A DNA stretch of 64,000 nucleotides from DASRDU01 sp035560235. GTDB taxonomy: Bacteria; Acidobacteriota; Blastocatellia; RBC074. Position 1 is the first letter of the stretch; each line of letters begins with the position of its first letter. A program made the translations under genes and the position numbers. The DNA lies in the NCBI GenBank assembly GCA_035560235.1, contig DATMAG010000061.1, forward strand, positions 62,001 through 126,000, given 5' to 3'. This document shows positions 18,582-27,513 of this stretch, piece after piece. The notes beneath the pieces were generated by a model. That model was not told the origin of the DNA, searched no databases, and was given only the letters and a program-made list of their open reading frames with translations.

Positions 18582-18670
18582 CGCACTGATTGCCGCCCTG
18601 TTCCGCTCAGAATCCGCACAATCCTCAAATAGTCACCATCAACCACAGCTTACTGCAAACATCACTCGTC

Positions 18671-19909
18671 ATGAGAAAACCACTTGGTATCGGATTCATT
18701 GGCAGCGGATTCATTACCCGCTTTCACATTCAGTCCTTCCTCGCCGTCCGCGACGCTGAAATTCGCGGCATCTGGAGTCCCAACAAAAAGAATGCGCAGA
18801 GCGCCGCTGACCTGGCGAACTCGCTGCGCCTCGGCGAAGCCAGAGCGTTTCGCTCAATTGAAGAGATGGTCGCTGCGCCTGAGATTGACGCCATCTGGCT
18901 CTGCGGCCCGAACCACGCGCGCATTGACAACATCGAACGCATCGTCAGAACCGTCAAATCAGGCAAGGGCGCGCTCACCGGCATTGCGATTGAAAAACCG
19001 CTCGCCCGCAACGTGGCCGAAGCGAAAAAAGTCGTCGCGCTGATTGAAGAGGCGGGCGTGCTGCACGGTTACCTTGAAGATCAGTTGTTCGAGCCGGGCA
19101 TCGTGCGGGGCCGCGAAATCGTCTGGCGACGCGCCGCAGCCCTGACCGGACGCCCGTACCTCGCCCGCGCTGCCGAAGAACACAGCGGCCCGCATATGCC
19201 CTGGTTCTGGCAGGGCGATCTGCAGGGCGGCGGCGTGCTCAACGATATGATGTGCCACAGCGTCGAAGTCGCCCGCTTCCTGCTGACTGAACCCGGCAAG
19301 CCGCGCCACAGCATTCGCCCGGTCAAAGTCTCAGCCACCATCGCTTCGCTCAAATGGTCGCGGCCTGAGTATGCAAAGCTGCTCAAAAAACGAATGGGCC
19401 GCAATGTTGATTACCTGACGCGCCCGTCTGAAGACTTCGCCCGCGCCACGATTCATTACGTTGACGACAAGGGCCTGCCGCTGATTGCCGAAGTCACGAC
19501 CTCGTGGAGCTTCGTCGGCGCGGGCCTGCGCCTGAGTACTGAACTGCTCGGCCCGGAATATTCGATGAGCGTCAACACGCTCGAAAGCGGTCTGAAACTT
19601 TTCTTCAGCCGCGAAGTGCAGGGCGCGGCAGGCGAAGACCTGGTTGAAAAGCAGAACGCCGAACAGGGCCTGATGCCTGTTGTGGCAAATGAAACGGCTG
19701 ATTACGGCTACGAAGGCGAGAATCGTTATTTCGTCAACTGCTTTCTTGACGGCATTCAGCCCGAAGTCGGAGTTTATGACGGACTCGAAGTCACCGAACT
19801 GCTGATGACCGCTTATCTGAGCGCCGAACAGGAACGCACGGTTGAGTTCAAGCCGAAGAACCTGGACAAATACATTCCGGCAGTGGCGAAAGGCGCCTGG
19901 AAACCATAA
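18671..19909 (+). CDS. Gfo/Idh/MocA-family NAD(P)-dependent oxidoreductase
   Basis: A 412-residue protein with an N-terminal Rossmann fold (GIGFIGSGFITRFHIQSFL) and the EKPLARNVAEAKKVV motif containing the family EKP lysine. The C-terminal Gfo/Idh/MocA alpha/beta domain has GGVLNDMMCHSVEVARFLL with the His that usually takes part in catalysis. These enzymes oxidise or reduce sugars, sugar acids or inositols. The specific substrate is not visible. The ATG at 18671 starts just before the nucleotide-binding motif; no strong ribosome-binding site is seen, and the frame is open upstream to 18590. It is followed, on the same strand, by an inverted repeat and the TrmJ-like gene. Confidence 0.9.
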   Translation: MRKPLGIGFIGSGFITRFHIQSFLAVRDAEIRGIWSPNKKNAQSAADLANSLRLGEARAFRSIEEMVAAPEIDAIWLCGPNHARIDNIERIVRTVKSGKGALTGIAIEKPLARNVAEAKKVVALIEEAGVLHGYLEDQLFEPGIVRGREIVWRRAAALTGRPYLARAAEEHSGPHMPWFWQGDLQGGGVLNDMMCHSVEVARFLLTEPGKPRHSIRPVKVSATIASLKWSRPEYAKLLKKRMGRNVDYLTRPSEDFARATIHYVDDKGLPLIAEVTTSWSFVGAGLRLSTELLGPEYSMSVNTLESGLKLFFSREVQGAAGEDLVEKQNAEQGLMPVVANETADYGYEGENRYFVNCFLDGIQPEVGVYDGLEVTELLMTAYLSAEQERTVEFKPKNLDKYIPAVAKGAWKP

Positions 19910-19932
19910 ATCAAAGCGCGGAAAAACAGCAG

Positions 19933-19988
19933 GCGAGCGTGAGCGAGCGCCCGGGCCCGCTTGTCAGATGGCTCTCGCTCACGCTCGC
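19933..19988 (+). repeat. Short inverted repeat in the gap before trmJ
   Basis: Perfect 15-nt arms GCGAGCGTGAGCGAG (19933-19947) and its complement (19974-19988), loop 26 nt with an inner GGGCCC core. No T-run follows, so it is not a standard terminator. It sits between two plus-strand genes like most other hairpins in this window. Confidence 0.7.
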
Positions 19989-20005
19989 GTACTGTATTTG
20001 AAGTC

Positions 20006-20719
20006 ATGCTTTCGTGCAGAGTTGTGCTCGTGCGTCCGCGTGATCCGAACAACATTGGCGCGGCGGCGCGGGCGATGAAAAATTTCGGCTTCACCGATCT
20101 GGCCGTTGTTGCGCCTTACGCTCCGGTCTGGACTGAAGCTGTTTCCGCGGTCAATGCGACTGACGTGCTGACTTCCGCGCGCGTTTGTGACACGCTGGCC
20201 GAAGCCGTCGCTGACTGCACGCTGGTGGTCGGCACGGCTGATCGTACGCGGGTTGAATGGAAGCAGCCGCTTTTCACGCCGGTTGATCTGCAGCGAGAAC
20301 TGAGCGCAAACAGTCACCGGCTCGCGCTCGTCTTTGGTTCTGAAAAGCACGGGCTGACGAATGACGACCTGAGCTTTTGTCATCGCGTGCTGAGCCTTCC
20401 GACCGCGCCTGACTGCCCTTCGATGAATCTCGGTCAGGCCGTCGCCGTCTGTTGTTACGAACTGAGCCGGGATGAGGCCGGGCGCAGCGCAGCGCCGGTT
20501 GTCACTGCTGCCGCAGGCGAACTCGAAACCAGCCTGAAACTGATGCTCGAAGTGCTGCAGTTGTCGGGCTTCCTGCTGCCCGGCAACGAACCGGTCAGAA
20601 CGCGCAAGCTGCGGCAGAGTTTATTGCAGGCTCAGTTGAGCAGCCAGGAAGTCAGCTTTCTGTGCGGAGCGTTGCGACAGATCAAATCACAACTTGAGAA
20701 AGGAACCCATGAAACTTAA
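20006..20719 (+). CDS. trmJ: TrmJ-like SPOUT RNA methyltransferase
   Basis: A 237-residue SpoU/TrmH-family protein: motif 1 VVLVRPRDPNNIGAAARAMK, motif 2 LALVFGSEKHGLTNDDL, motif 3 LPTAPDCPSMNLGQAVAVCCYEL, which form the SAM-binding trefoil knot. The NIGAAARAM signature and the Ser-rich motif 3 fit the TrmJ group (2'-O-methylation of tRNA position 32), and the ~70-residue helical C-terminal extension fits too; another SpoU substrate is possible. The ATG at 20006 (MLSCRVV) starts right before motif 1. The stop overlaps the SDR gene start by 11 nt, indicating an operon. Confidence 0.87.
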   Translation: MLSCRVVLVRPRDPNNIGAAARAMKNFGFTDLAVVAPYAPVWTEAVSAVNATDVLTSARVCDTLAEAVADCTLVVGTADRTRVEWKQPLFTPVDLQRELSANSHRLALVFGSEKHGLTNDDLSFCHRVLSLPTAPDCPSMNLGQAVAVCCYELSRDEAGRSAAPVVTAAAGELETSLKLMLEVLQLSGFLLPGNEPVRTRKLRQSLLQAQLSSQEVSFLCGALRQIKSQLEKGTHET

Positions 20720-21455
20720 GGACAAGGTTGCAGTCATCACCGGAGCCGCTTCGGGCCTCGGTCGCGCGATGGCGCTGCGTTTCGCCGCTGAAGGTGCGCG
20801 CATCGTGGCCGCCGATGTCAATGAAGCAAAAAATGAAGAGACTGTCAGGCAGATTCACGCGCAGGGCGGCGAAGCGTTTGCCGTCACCGCCGATGTCGGC
20901 AGCGTGGCAGCCGTCACGCAGCTTTTTCAGACTGTTGATGATCGCGGCTGGCAGGTTGATGTGCTGGTCAACAACGCCGGTCAGGGCGGCACGCTGACGC
21001 CGGTTCACGAAATGAGCGATGAGATGTGGGATTCGATCATCGCCACGCATCTGAACGGAACCTTTTTCTGCACCCGCGAGGCAATCAGACGCATGCTCGC
21101 GCGAGGCTCAGGCGGCGCAATCATCAACATTGGTTCCGTGGCCGGCCTGCGCGGCCTGCCGGGCGGAGCTTCATACACTGCGGCGAAGGCCGGAATCATC
21201 GGCTTCACGAAAGGCGTCGCGCAGGAAGTGGCGCGCTTCGGCATTCGCGTCAACTGCATCGCGCCGGGCTGGGTCGAAACGCCGATCCTCGAAAACCTGC
21301 CACCCGAGATGCGCGATATGATTGTGACGACCATCCCGCTCGGACGCATCGGGCAGCCCGAAGACATCGCCGCCGTCGCGCTCTTTCTCGCCAGCGATGA
21401 ATCCGGCTACGTCATCGGCCAGACGATCAGCCCGAATGGCGGCCTGCAGACGTAA
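20709..21455 (+). CDS. Short-chain dehydrogenase/reductase (SDR)
   Basis: A 248-residue classical SDR. It has the cofactor loop TGAASGLGRAMALR, the structural NNAG at about 85, catalytic Ser in NIGSVAGLRG and the YTAAKAG Tyr-x3-Lys pair, and the C-terminal GRIGQPEDIAAVALFLASDE typical of FabG-like 3-oxoacyl or sugar dehydrogenases. The acidic residue at the end of beta-2 (VAADVN) suggests NAD(H) preference. The ATG at 20709 lies inside the end of trmJ, after AAAGGAACC. The substrate is unknown. A large hairpin repeat begins five nt after the stop. Confidence 0.92.
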   Translation: MKLKDKVAVITGAASGLGRAMALRFAAEGARIVAADVNEAKNEETVRQIHAQGGEAFAVTADVGSVAAVTQLFQTVDDRGWQVDVLVNNAGQGGTLTPVHEMSDEMWDSIIATHLNGTFFCTREAIRRMLARGSGGAIINIGSVAGLRGLPGGASYTAAKAGIIGFTKGVAQEVARFGIRVNCIAPGWVETPILENLPPEMRDMIVTTIPLGRIGQPEDIAAVALFLASDESGYVIGQTISPNGGLQT

Positions 21456-21459
21456 GAGC

Positions 21460-21556
21460 AGAGAGATGACGGAACAAACGGAAATAACGAAACAGACGAA
21501 ACAGACCAGATGCTTTCCGTCTGTTTCGTTATTTCCGTTTGTTCCGTCATCTCTCT
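21460..21556 (+). repeat. Family A hairpin repeat, copy 1 (perfect 39-bp stem)
   Basis: Arm 21460-21498 is an exact inverted copy of 21518-21556, with a 19-nt loop. The arm contains GAGATGACGGAACAAACGG and continues with a period of nine (units such as AACGGAAAT, AACGAAACA, GACGAAACA). It starts five nt after the SDR stop and lies before a small plus-strand gene. Two related copies are at 23725-23831 and 47594-47706. Confidence 0.95.
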
Positions 21557-21647
21557 TCCTGTCGGCAATAAAAATCGCCCGCATCGTTACAGTTCGGCCC
21601 GAGCTTTTTCGCTTTATCAGGTGAAGGCAGAAAAAGGAGGGCAGAAG

Positions 21648-21899
21648 ATGGCAGAGACAACTCAACAGACTTTTGGCAGCGTCAGTCTGCTGCTGGATGA
21701 AATCAACGGCTGGTGCCTCAATGGAGCAACGGGGCGCGCTGCGCTCAGGCCGCAGGAACTGCGCGACCTGCTGATCGTTTCGGTCATCAACGATCTGGCG
21801 GCGGAGCTGAGCAACGATTCGGTCAGAGAGGAACTGATGAGTCTGACGATTGAACAGTTCGTCTGCGCAGCCAGAGATTCAGCCGTCCGCTGGAACTGA
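21648..21899 (+). CDS. Small conserved-looking protein of unknown function
   Basis: An 83-residue protein, mostly helical (SVSLLLDEINGWCLNGATGR, DLLIVSVINDLAAELSNDSV), without signal peptide or membrane span. The ATG at 21648 is strongly supported by AAAAGGAGGG upstream. The frame extends back into the hairpin repeat at 21460-21556, but that part is repeat-coded and has no ribosome-binding site. I do not recognise a family. It lies between the SDR gene and the exported protein at 21971, all on the plus strand. Confidence 0.65.
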   Translation: MAETTQQTFGSVSLLLDEINGWCLNGATGRAALRPQELRDLLIVSVINDLAAELSNDSVREELMSLTIEQFVCAARDSAVRWN

Positions 21900-21970
21900 C
21901 GAGTTACCACCGCTGGCGTGAAGTTCCGCTGCCCGTCCGGTAAGATATGCCGCCGAACAGGAGGAACCGC

Positions 21971-23713
21971 ATGACAGCACATCACAGGCAGGCGCACACA
22001 AAGCCACAGCAGGGACTGATGCTCCTGCTGTGGCTTTGCGTTTTGGGCATCTCCAGTCTCAACGCTCAGGAAACCAGACGTTACCCGCAAAAGACTGTCA
22101 CATTTCACACCGCCGAAGATTTCGCGCGACTGACAAAGGGCAGGGTCAAACTTCATCGTCGAACAAATTGCACCAACTGCGAACTGCGGATTGCCAAAGA
22201 ATCGCTGCCCATCCATCAGGTCAGTTTCCTCGTCAGAGAACCGGATGATGCAATTGACTGGATTGTGCTGCCTGAAGGCATCGTGCGTCACAATGTCTTC
22301 AGCAGTCTTCATCTGATCACTGGCCGGACTACCATTCAAACAGGCGATTCGCCAACTCTGATACAGTACTTTCACGGGCGGCGCTGGCTGATGGATAACA
22401 AGGTCACGGGCGTGGGATTTGAAGCTGGCAGCAATGACAGAAACATTGTCTGGATCGAAACGCCCAAAGGTTTCAGCCGCATCGAATACAAGGAGATGAC
22501 GCTCGCTGACAAGGCCAGGCATTTTGAAGCGCGCGTGCGCGCCCGGCACGTGCGGCACGGGCTGACGGCTGATTCGCTGCTGCTCGTGCCCGGCGATCTG
22601 AGCAGCAACAAAACTGTGTCGAGTGACAATGACGGTTTGTGGACGGCGATGTATGTGGCGGCGGAATGCTTTCGCTACAAGGTGACGGGCGAAGCCGAAG
22701 CGCGTGAATTTGCGCGACAGGGCATGCAGGCGCTGATTCGTCTTGAAGCCATCACCGGCATTCCGGGCTTCCCTGCCCGCTCGTTCATCAAAATCGGTGA
22801 AGACATTCAGCCGCAGGATGGCGAATGGCACACGACGCCGGACGGGCAGTGGCGGTGGAAGGGCGATACGTCATCGGATGAAATCGTCGGCCATTATTTC
22901 GTCTGGCCGATCTATTACGATCTGGTTGCGGACGAGAACGAAAAGCGGCAGATCAGCGCGCTCTCGGATCGCGTGACGACGCACATTCTGGACAACAACT
23001 ATCAGTTGATTGATGTTGACGGCAAACGCACGCGCTGGGGCTTCTGGGGGCCGGATGAAATATGGAATGACCCGGATGAAACGGGCCTGCGCGCGCTGCA
23101 CATCCTGGCGCACCTGCGCGTGGCGATGCACCTGACTGTGGACGCGCAGAAGCGGGCGCGGTATCAGGCGGCTTACGATGAACTGATGACAAAGCATCGT
23201 TATCACCTGCTGACGCGCAATCAGAAGATCATGGTTCCGGGCCACATCAATCATTCAGACGATGAACTGGCCTTTCTGTCTTATTACCCGCTGCTGCGGT
23301 ATGAAACCGATGCGAAGCTGCGCGAGGTTTACCTGCAAAGCCTCGAACGAAGCTGGCAGATCGAACGCCCCGAACGCAATCCGCTCTGGAATTTCATTTA
23401 CGCCGTCGGCAGCGGCAGCCAGGATTTCGACCGCGCTGAAGCAGTGCTGACTTTGCGGCAGATTCCGATGGAGCTGATTGAGTGGACAGTCACCAATTCG
23501 CACCGGCTTGACGTGGCCTTTGATCCGATGAATGACCGCTTCAAGCGCAGACAGTCGCTCATCGTGCTGCCTTACGATGAACTGCCGATGACAAAGTGGA
23601 ACGGCAACCCGTACAACCTCGACGGCGGCAACGGCGGGCGCAGCGAGGATGACGGCGCATACTTTCTGCTGCCGTACTGGATGGGCCGGTATCACAAACT
23701 GATCGGCGAGTAG
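21971..23713 (+). CDS. Exported protein of unknown function, probable alpha/alpha-toroid
   Basis: A 580-residue protein with a signal peptide (GLMLLLWLCVLGISSLNAQE) after a basic N-region. The C-terminal ~380 residues are helix-rich with paired helices and Trp/Asp-rich loops (SDNDGLWTAMYVAAECFRYK, WGFWGPDEIWNDPDETGLRA, WNFIYAVGSGSQDF), a pattern like the (alpha/alpha)6 barrels of glycoside hydrolases and lyases. No catalytic family can be named. The ATG at 21971 is preferred over 21947 because AGGAGGA ends six nt upstream. The signal-peptide codons contain a perfect 15-bp hairpin (21999-22013 with 22024-22038), which could affect translation initiation. It ends at a family A hairpin and is convergent with the di-haem peroxidase. 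Confidence 0.75.
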   Translation: MTAHHRQAHTKPQQGLMLLLWLCVLGISSLNAQETRRYPQKTVTFHTAEDFARLTKGRVKLHRRTNCTNCELRIAKESLPIHQVSFLVREPDDAIDWIVLPEGIVRHNVFSSLHLITGRTTIQTGDSPTLIQYFHGRRWLMDNKVTGVGFEAGSNDRNIVWIETPKGFSRIEYKEMTLADKARHFEARVRARHVRHGLTADSLLLVPGDLSSNKTVSSDNDGLWTAMYVAAECFRYKVTGEAEAREFARQGMQALIRLEAITGIPGFPARSFIKIGEDIQPQDGEWHTTPDGQWRWKGDTSSDEIVGHYFVWPIYYDLVADENEKRQISALSDRVTTHILDNNYQLIDVDGKRTRWGFWGPDEIWNDPDETGLRALHILAHLRVAMHLTVDAQKRARYQAAYDELMTKHRYHLLTRNQKIMVPGHINHSDDELAFLSYYPLLRYETDAKLREVYLQSLERSWQIERPERNPLWNFIYAVGSGSQDFDRAEAVLTLRQIPMELIEWTVTNSHRLDVAFDPMNDRFKRRQSLIVLPYDELPMTKWNGNPYNLDGGNGGRSEDDGAYFLLPYWMGRYHKLIGE

Positions 23714-23724
23714 TGAAACAAAAA

Positions 23725-23831
23725 GAGAGATAACGGAACAGACGGAAATAACGGAACACGCGGAAAAGTACAGACCATCATCAGGTCTGGTTCCGTTTGT
23801 TCCGTTATTTTCGTTTGTTCCGTCATCTCTT
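23725..23831 (+). repeat. Family A hairpin repeat, copy 2 (imperfect)
   Basis: Arms 23727-23765 and 23791-23829 pair over 39 nt with a few mismatches, and an inner CAGACC/GGTCTG stem closes the loop. Nine-nt units (GATAACGGA, ACAGACGGA, AATAACGGA) are visible. It lies between convergent genes and could double as a bidirectional transcript end. Confidence 0.9.
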
Positions 23832-23853
23832 CTTCACGGTCAGTTCCGCTCAA

Positions 23854-25218
23854 TCAATAACGCCGCCTGAGTTCTTCATTCAGTGTTTTCAGAAAAGTCG
23901 TGAGCGGCGCGATGTCAGTTTCACTGAGGCTGATCTTTTTCAATTCATCGTCGGCTGAGCGCACCTGACCGGCGCGGGCGAGTTCGCTCAGACGCCTGAT
24001 TTCATTGAGCGCGCCGTCGAGCGGGACGTAATCGCCGTTGTGCATGTATGGGTAAGTCGCGTCAAGGTGGCGCAGCGTTGGCGTCTTGAATGTGCCGATC
24101 ATCCGGTCAAGCAACTGATCATCGCTTTCGCCGGGACGACGCAGCGGTGAGGTTTTGAGGTCAATGAAGTTCCAGTAACCGAGATCGGCTTCGGCGGGTT
24201 TCTGGCGGTTCGGGTATTCGCGGAACTGCTGCGACGGACGCACGGCGCTTGCAGCATCGGGAATTTTCAGCGCGGCAAACGTTCCTTCGCCGTGCACGCG
24301 ATCATATTCGGCCTGCGCCATGCCGATGTTGTGGTAACTGAAATCGGTAAAGAATGGCGGCGCGTGGCAGGCCACACAATTGCCTGATGAGGCATTGCCG
24401 TCGGTGCGATAAAAAATCTTCAGTCCGGCCAGGGCCTGTGCAGTGAAATTCTTCGGGAATCTGAGCGCACCCTTGTTTTCAAGTGCTGCAATTCCGGCGA
24501 GCATTCGCGCGGCAAAGGTCTGGCTGCTTTCACCTCCCGCTGGCGCTGTGTCGAGATTGTTCAGGCGCACAAACTGATCGTAAGGCGAATTCATGGAGCT
24601 GTTGAGCGAACGCATGAAATCAGCGACGGCGCGGGCGACGGCGTTGACGATCTGATCGCGGGTGAGCTTTTCGACTTCGAGGTTGTAAGCCTTGCGAAAG
24701 AGTTCGCGGTAACTGCCTGCGCCCGATTCATCGCCCCTGTCATTGAGGATGACCGACTGAATCAGCGCGAAGGCCTGCGGCTGTTCGCCGGGCAGCCAGC
24801 CCATCGGGCGACCGGCGAACGTGCCTTTGACGAGGTCTTCCAGCGAAGCGAATTCACCGTCGTAATGCAGGCGCGGCATGCGTCCGACATCCATCAGCGT
24901 CGGCGCGTTGCGCAGAATCAGGCGGCGCGGATCTTCAAAGCGAAACGACATCCAGCTGCGGTTGAAGAAGTCTGTATAAGCGCGAATGCCCTGCGGGTCT
25001 TCGTCAAACAGGTGGCAGGTGTTGCAGCTTGCCGGCAGGTCGCCTTTCGGAGTCGAGAAGCGAACGTCTCTGAACAAACGCTCACCGAGGCGAATCTGCT
25101 GTGCGCCCGGTTGCGCGCTGATGCGCGTGAAATCAGCAATGCTGAGGCAGGCGGCGAGGGCAGTCAGCACAATCGCACAGCGCAACAGCCGGATCGTTTT
25201 CAATTCGGGTCTGGACAT
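23854..25218 (-). CDS. Di-haem cytochrome c peroxidase family protein
   Basis: A 454-residue exported protein: signal peptide (residues about 1-36), first haem-binding CNTCH near residue 64 and second CVACHAPPFF near 281. The arrangement LGERLFRDVRFS ... CNTCH is typical of the CcpA/MauG family, and GTFKTPTLRHLDATYPYMHNGDY supplies the conserved distal segment with a Met/His axial ligand candidate. It probably reduces peroxide or oxidises a small substrate in the periplasm. The ATG at 25218 is used; a GTG at 25254 gives 12 extra residues, and GGAGG lies between the two. It is divergent from the permease. Confidence 0.9.
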   Translation of the reverse strand: MSRPELKTIRLLRCAIVLTALAACLSIADFTRISAQPGAQQIRLGERLFRDVRFSTPKGDLPASCNTCHLFDEDPQGIRAYTDFFNRSWMSFRFEDPRRLILRNAPTLMDVGRMPRLHYDGEFASLEDLVKGTFAGRPMGWLPGEQPQAFALIQSVILNDRGDESGAGSYRELFRKAYNLEVEKLTRDQIVNAVARAVADFMRSLNSSMNSPYDQFVRLNNLDTAPAGGESSQTFAARMLAGIAALENKGALRFPKNFTAQALAGLKIFYRTDGNASSGNCVACHAPPFFTDFSYHNIGMAQAEYDRVHGEGTFAALKIPDAASAVRPSQQFREYPNRQKPAEADLGYWNFIDLKTSPLRRPGESDDQLLDRMIGTFKTPTLRHLDATYPYMHNGDYVPLDGALNEIRRLSELARAGQVRSADDELKKISLSETDIAPLTTFLKTLNEELRRRY

Positions 25219-25317
25219 CGGCTTTGATGAGCCTCCACTTTGATGAATCGGCACTCTGTCTGACAGGGACGGCGGGGCGATTAGAACACAGATTCAGGCC
25301 GCAAGTGAAACATCCGG

Positions 25318-25347
25318 GTGACTCGCATCGCAGAACCAGTGTATAGT
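25318..25347 (+). promoter_or_regulatory. Possible sigma-70 promoter for the permease
   Basis: GTGACT (25318-25323), 18-nt spacer, TATAGT (25342-25347). It lies in the 170-nt divergent gap, 41 nt before the permease ATG. Confidence 0.4.
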
Positions 25348-25388
25348 GCTGAGGCCCGTTGAATCGCCCGGCAAAGGAGCAGAGCGGA

Positions 25389-26798
25389 ATGTCAGACAAA
25401 TCAGCCACCATCGAAGTAACACAGACCGGCAGAATGCGAGTGACCGTGTTGCGGCGCGCGCTCGGAACCTGGGGCGCAGCGGCTTTTGTCGTCACCAATA
25501 TGGTCGGCACCGGCATTTTCACGGTTCCGGCATTTGTGCGCATGGCGACGGGCAACGGGCTGTCGGCGCTGGCGGTGTGGATGACGGGCGCGGGTTTGTC
25601 GCTGTGCGGCGCGCTCTGTTATGCCGAACTCGCCACGCGGATGCCTGAAGCCGGGGGCGAATATCATTACCTGACGCGTATCTATGGCCGGTTGTGCGGC
25701 TTTCTGAGCGGGTGGATTTCATTCCTGGTCGGCTTTGCTGCGGCGATTGCGGCTTCGGCGCTGGGCGCTTCGGCCTATGCGGGCAAGGTGCTGCCGGGCT
25801 TTGATCCGAATGTCGTGCTGATTTCAGTGGGCGGATGGCGGGTCACGCTGGGCGCGGCGGCGGCGGCGCTGATGATCGGGCTGCTGACGCTGTTTCATTC
25901 GAGCGGCGTGCGACCGAGCGGCAAGCTGCAAACGCTGATTGCCGGGTCGGTCATCGGCGCGGTCGTGCTGCTGGTTGTGGCCGGCACAGGCAGCGGGCGC
26001 GGGCAGTGGAGCGGTGTAGTGCAGGGGTCATCATCAACCGGCCTCTGGTGGGTGGCGCTGATTCAGGTCAGCTTTGCCTACAGCGGCTGGAATGCGGCGG
26101 CTTATCTGGCGGGTGAAGTCGTCAACCCGCGCCACACGCTGCCACGCGCGCTGATCGGCGGCACGCTCGCAGTTGGCGTGCTCTATCTCGCGCTCAACGT
26201 TCTGTTCCTCTATGCCATTCCCGCCGATTCGTGGCAGGCCATCATCGCCGTCGGAAATGATGCCGCGCAGCGCCTGTTCGGTTCTGACGGCGCGCAGATC
26301 GTCAGTTCAATTATTGCGCTGACCATCATCGGCTCAGTCAGCGCGATGGTCGCCGCCGGGCCGCGTGTTTATTATGCGATGGCGCGCGACGGGCTGGCGC
26401 ATTCGGCCTTCGGCAATCTGCACCGGCGCACCGGCACGCCCGTGATTGCGCTCCTGACGCAGGCGGTGGTGTCGATGCTGCTCGCGCTGACCGGAGCCTT
26501 TGAGGCGCTGCTGACTTATGCCGGAGCGGCGCTGTCGCTGTTTACGGGCCTCGCGGTCGCGGCGCTTTACCTCATTCGCCGTCAGTCAGCGCAGCATTCA
26601 TCGCACGTTTTTCTGACACCTGGTTATCCGGTCACGCCGGCCATCTATCTGGGGCTGACGCTGATCGCCTTTATTGAAGGACTGAGGGAGCGTCCCTGGC
26701 CAACAGGCGCGGCGCTGCTGACCGTATTGGCCGGGATCGGAGTCTATTTCATCGCCTGTCGTCGCGGCTGGCTGAGTGAGGATCACGAAGAGTTATAA
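25389..26798 (+). CDS. APC-family amino acid permease
   Basis: A 469-residue protein with about 12 membrane segments. The first segment carries the APC signature (NMVGTGIFTVPAFV), and ELATRMPEAGGEYHYLTRIYG follows span 2-3. The FAYSGWNAAAYLAGEVVNPRHTLPRAL motif of span 6 is typical for amino acid/polyamine/organocation transporters, mostly proton-coupled. The substrate is unknown. The ATG at 25389 follows AAAGGAG. The next gene (methyltransferase-like) begins 31 nt after the stop. Confidence 0.92.
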   Translation: MSDKSATIEVTQTGRMRVTVLRRALGTWGAAAFVVTNMVGTGIFTVPAFVRMATGNGLSALAVWMTGAGLSLCGALCYAELATRMPEAGGEYHYLTRIYGRLCGFLSGWISFLVGFAAAIAASALGASAYAGKVLPGFDPNVVLISVGGWRVTLGAAAAALMIGLLTLFHSSGVRPSGKLQTLIAGSVIGAVVLLVVAGTGSGRGQWSGVVQGSSSTGLWWVALIQVSFAYSGWNAAAYLAGEVVNPRHTLPRALIGGTLAVGVLYLALNVLFLYAIPADSWQAIIAVGNDAAQRLFGSDGAQIVSSIIALTIIGSVSAMVAAGPRVYYAMARDGLAHSAFGNLHRRTGTPVIALLTQAVVSMLLALTGAFEALLTYAGAALSLFTGLAVAALYLIRRQSAQHSSHVFLTPGYPVTPAIYLGLTLIAFIEGLRERPWPTGAALLTVLAGIGVYFIACRRGWLSEDHEEL

Positions 26799-26829
26799 AT
26801 CCGCTGCATCTCTTAACGGAGAAACTACC

Positions 26830-27468
26830 ATGAAAAAGCTGAGCATTATGCTGCTCGCCCTGTTCGTTATTCCCGCCATCGCGCAGCAGCCGCAATCGGG
26901 GCAGTCGCGCGGCAATCGCACGCCTGATGAATACATCAAACTGCTTGAATCAGAACGCCGAGTCAGCGAGCTTCAGGTCAACCGGGTCATTGACGCGCTG
27001 AAGATCAAACCGGGTCAGCGGATTGCCGACCTCGGCGCAGGCTCAGGCCTTTTCACGCGGCCCATTGCCGGAAAGCTCGCGGGCAAGGGCATCGTTTATG
27101 CGATTGATATTGATCCCGAACTGCTCAAATACATCGAAAAGACAGCGCAGGAGCAGAAGCTCTCAAACATCCGCACGGTGCTCGGCAGCGAGACTGATCC
27201 GAAACTGCCCGAACCCGTAGATCTGATCGTCATCATTGACACGCTGCACCACATCCAGAATCAGCCGAACTATCTGAAGAATCTGAAACGCTACCTGCGG
27301 CCTGACGGGCGCATTGCGATCATTGATTTCACAAATGACTGGCCCGCCGGACACGAGAAGATGAAATACACGCTCGATGATCTCGAAGGATGGATGAAGG
27401 CCGCCGGATACAAACGGACTGAGAAATTCGATTTTCTCAACAACGATTTCTTCGTCGTTTACAAATAG
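26830..27468 (+). CDS. Exported class I SAM-dependent methyltransferase-like protein
   Basis: A 212-residue protein. Residues 1-20 look like a signal peptide (MKKLSIMLLALFVIPAIAQQ). From about 30 onwards it is a class I methyltransferase: motif I RIADLGAGSGLFTRPIA, acidic YAIDIDPELL after beta-2, post-I LSNIRTVLGS, and DLIVIIDTLHHIQNQPNYL like Methyltransf_11/25 enzymes. All SAM-contact motifs are intact. Because SAM is cytoplasmic, an exported methyltransferase is odd; either the signal is not cleaved or exported, or the protein uses another ligand. The ATG at 26830 follows CGGAG. Confidence 0.85.
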   Translation: MKKLSIMLLALFVIPAIAQQPQSGQSRGNRTPDEYIKLLESERRVSELQVNRVIDALKIKPGQRIADLGAGSGLFTRPIAGKLAGKGIVYAIDIDPELLKYIEKTAQEQKLSNIRTVLGSETDPKLPEPVDLIVIIDTLHHIQNQPNYLKNLKRYLRPDGRIAIIDFTNDWPAGHEKMKYTLDDLEGWMKAAGYKRTEKFDFLNNDFFVVYK

Positions 27469-27477
27469 ATCATCCCG

Positions 27478-27507
27478 AAAAAAAGTCGCCTCCTTCCAGG
27501 AGGAGAC
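27478..27507 (-). terminator. Rho-independent terminator of the CHAT operon
   Basis: On the minus strand a 10-bp stem (27507-27498 with 27494-27485, one mismatch), 3-nt loop, then seven T (27484-27478). It begins seven nt after the CHAT stop. Confidence 0.8.
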
Positions 27508-27513
27508 AACTAC

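Noticed and set aside
21460..21556. CRISPR array
   Set aside because: The 9-nt units form one hairpin without spacers; no cas genes are present.
21662..22831. Minus-strand 389-codon frame
   Set aside because: Antisense to a gene with signal peptide and good ribosome-binding site; no recognisable domain.
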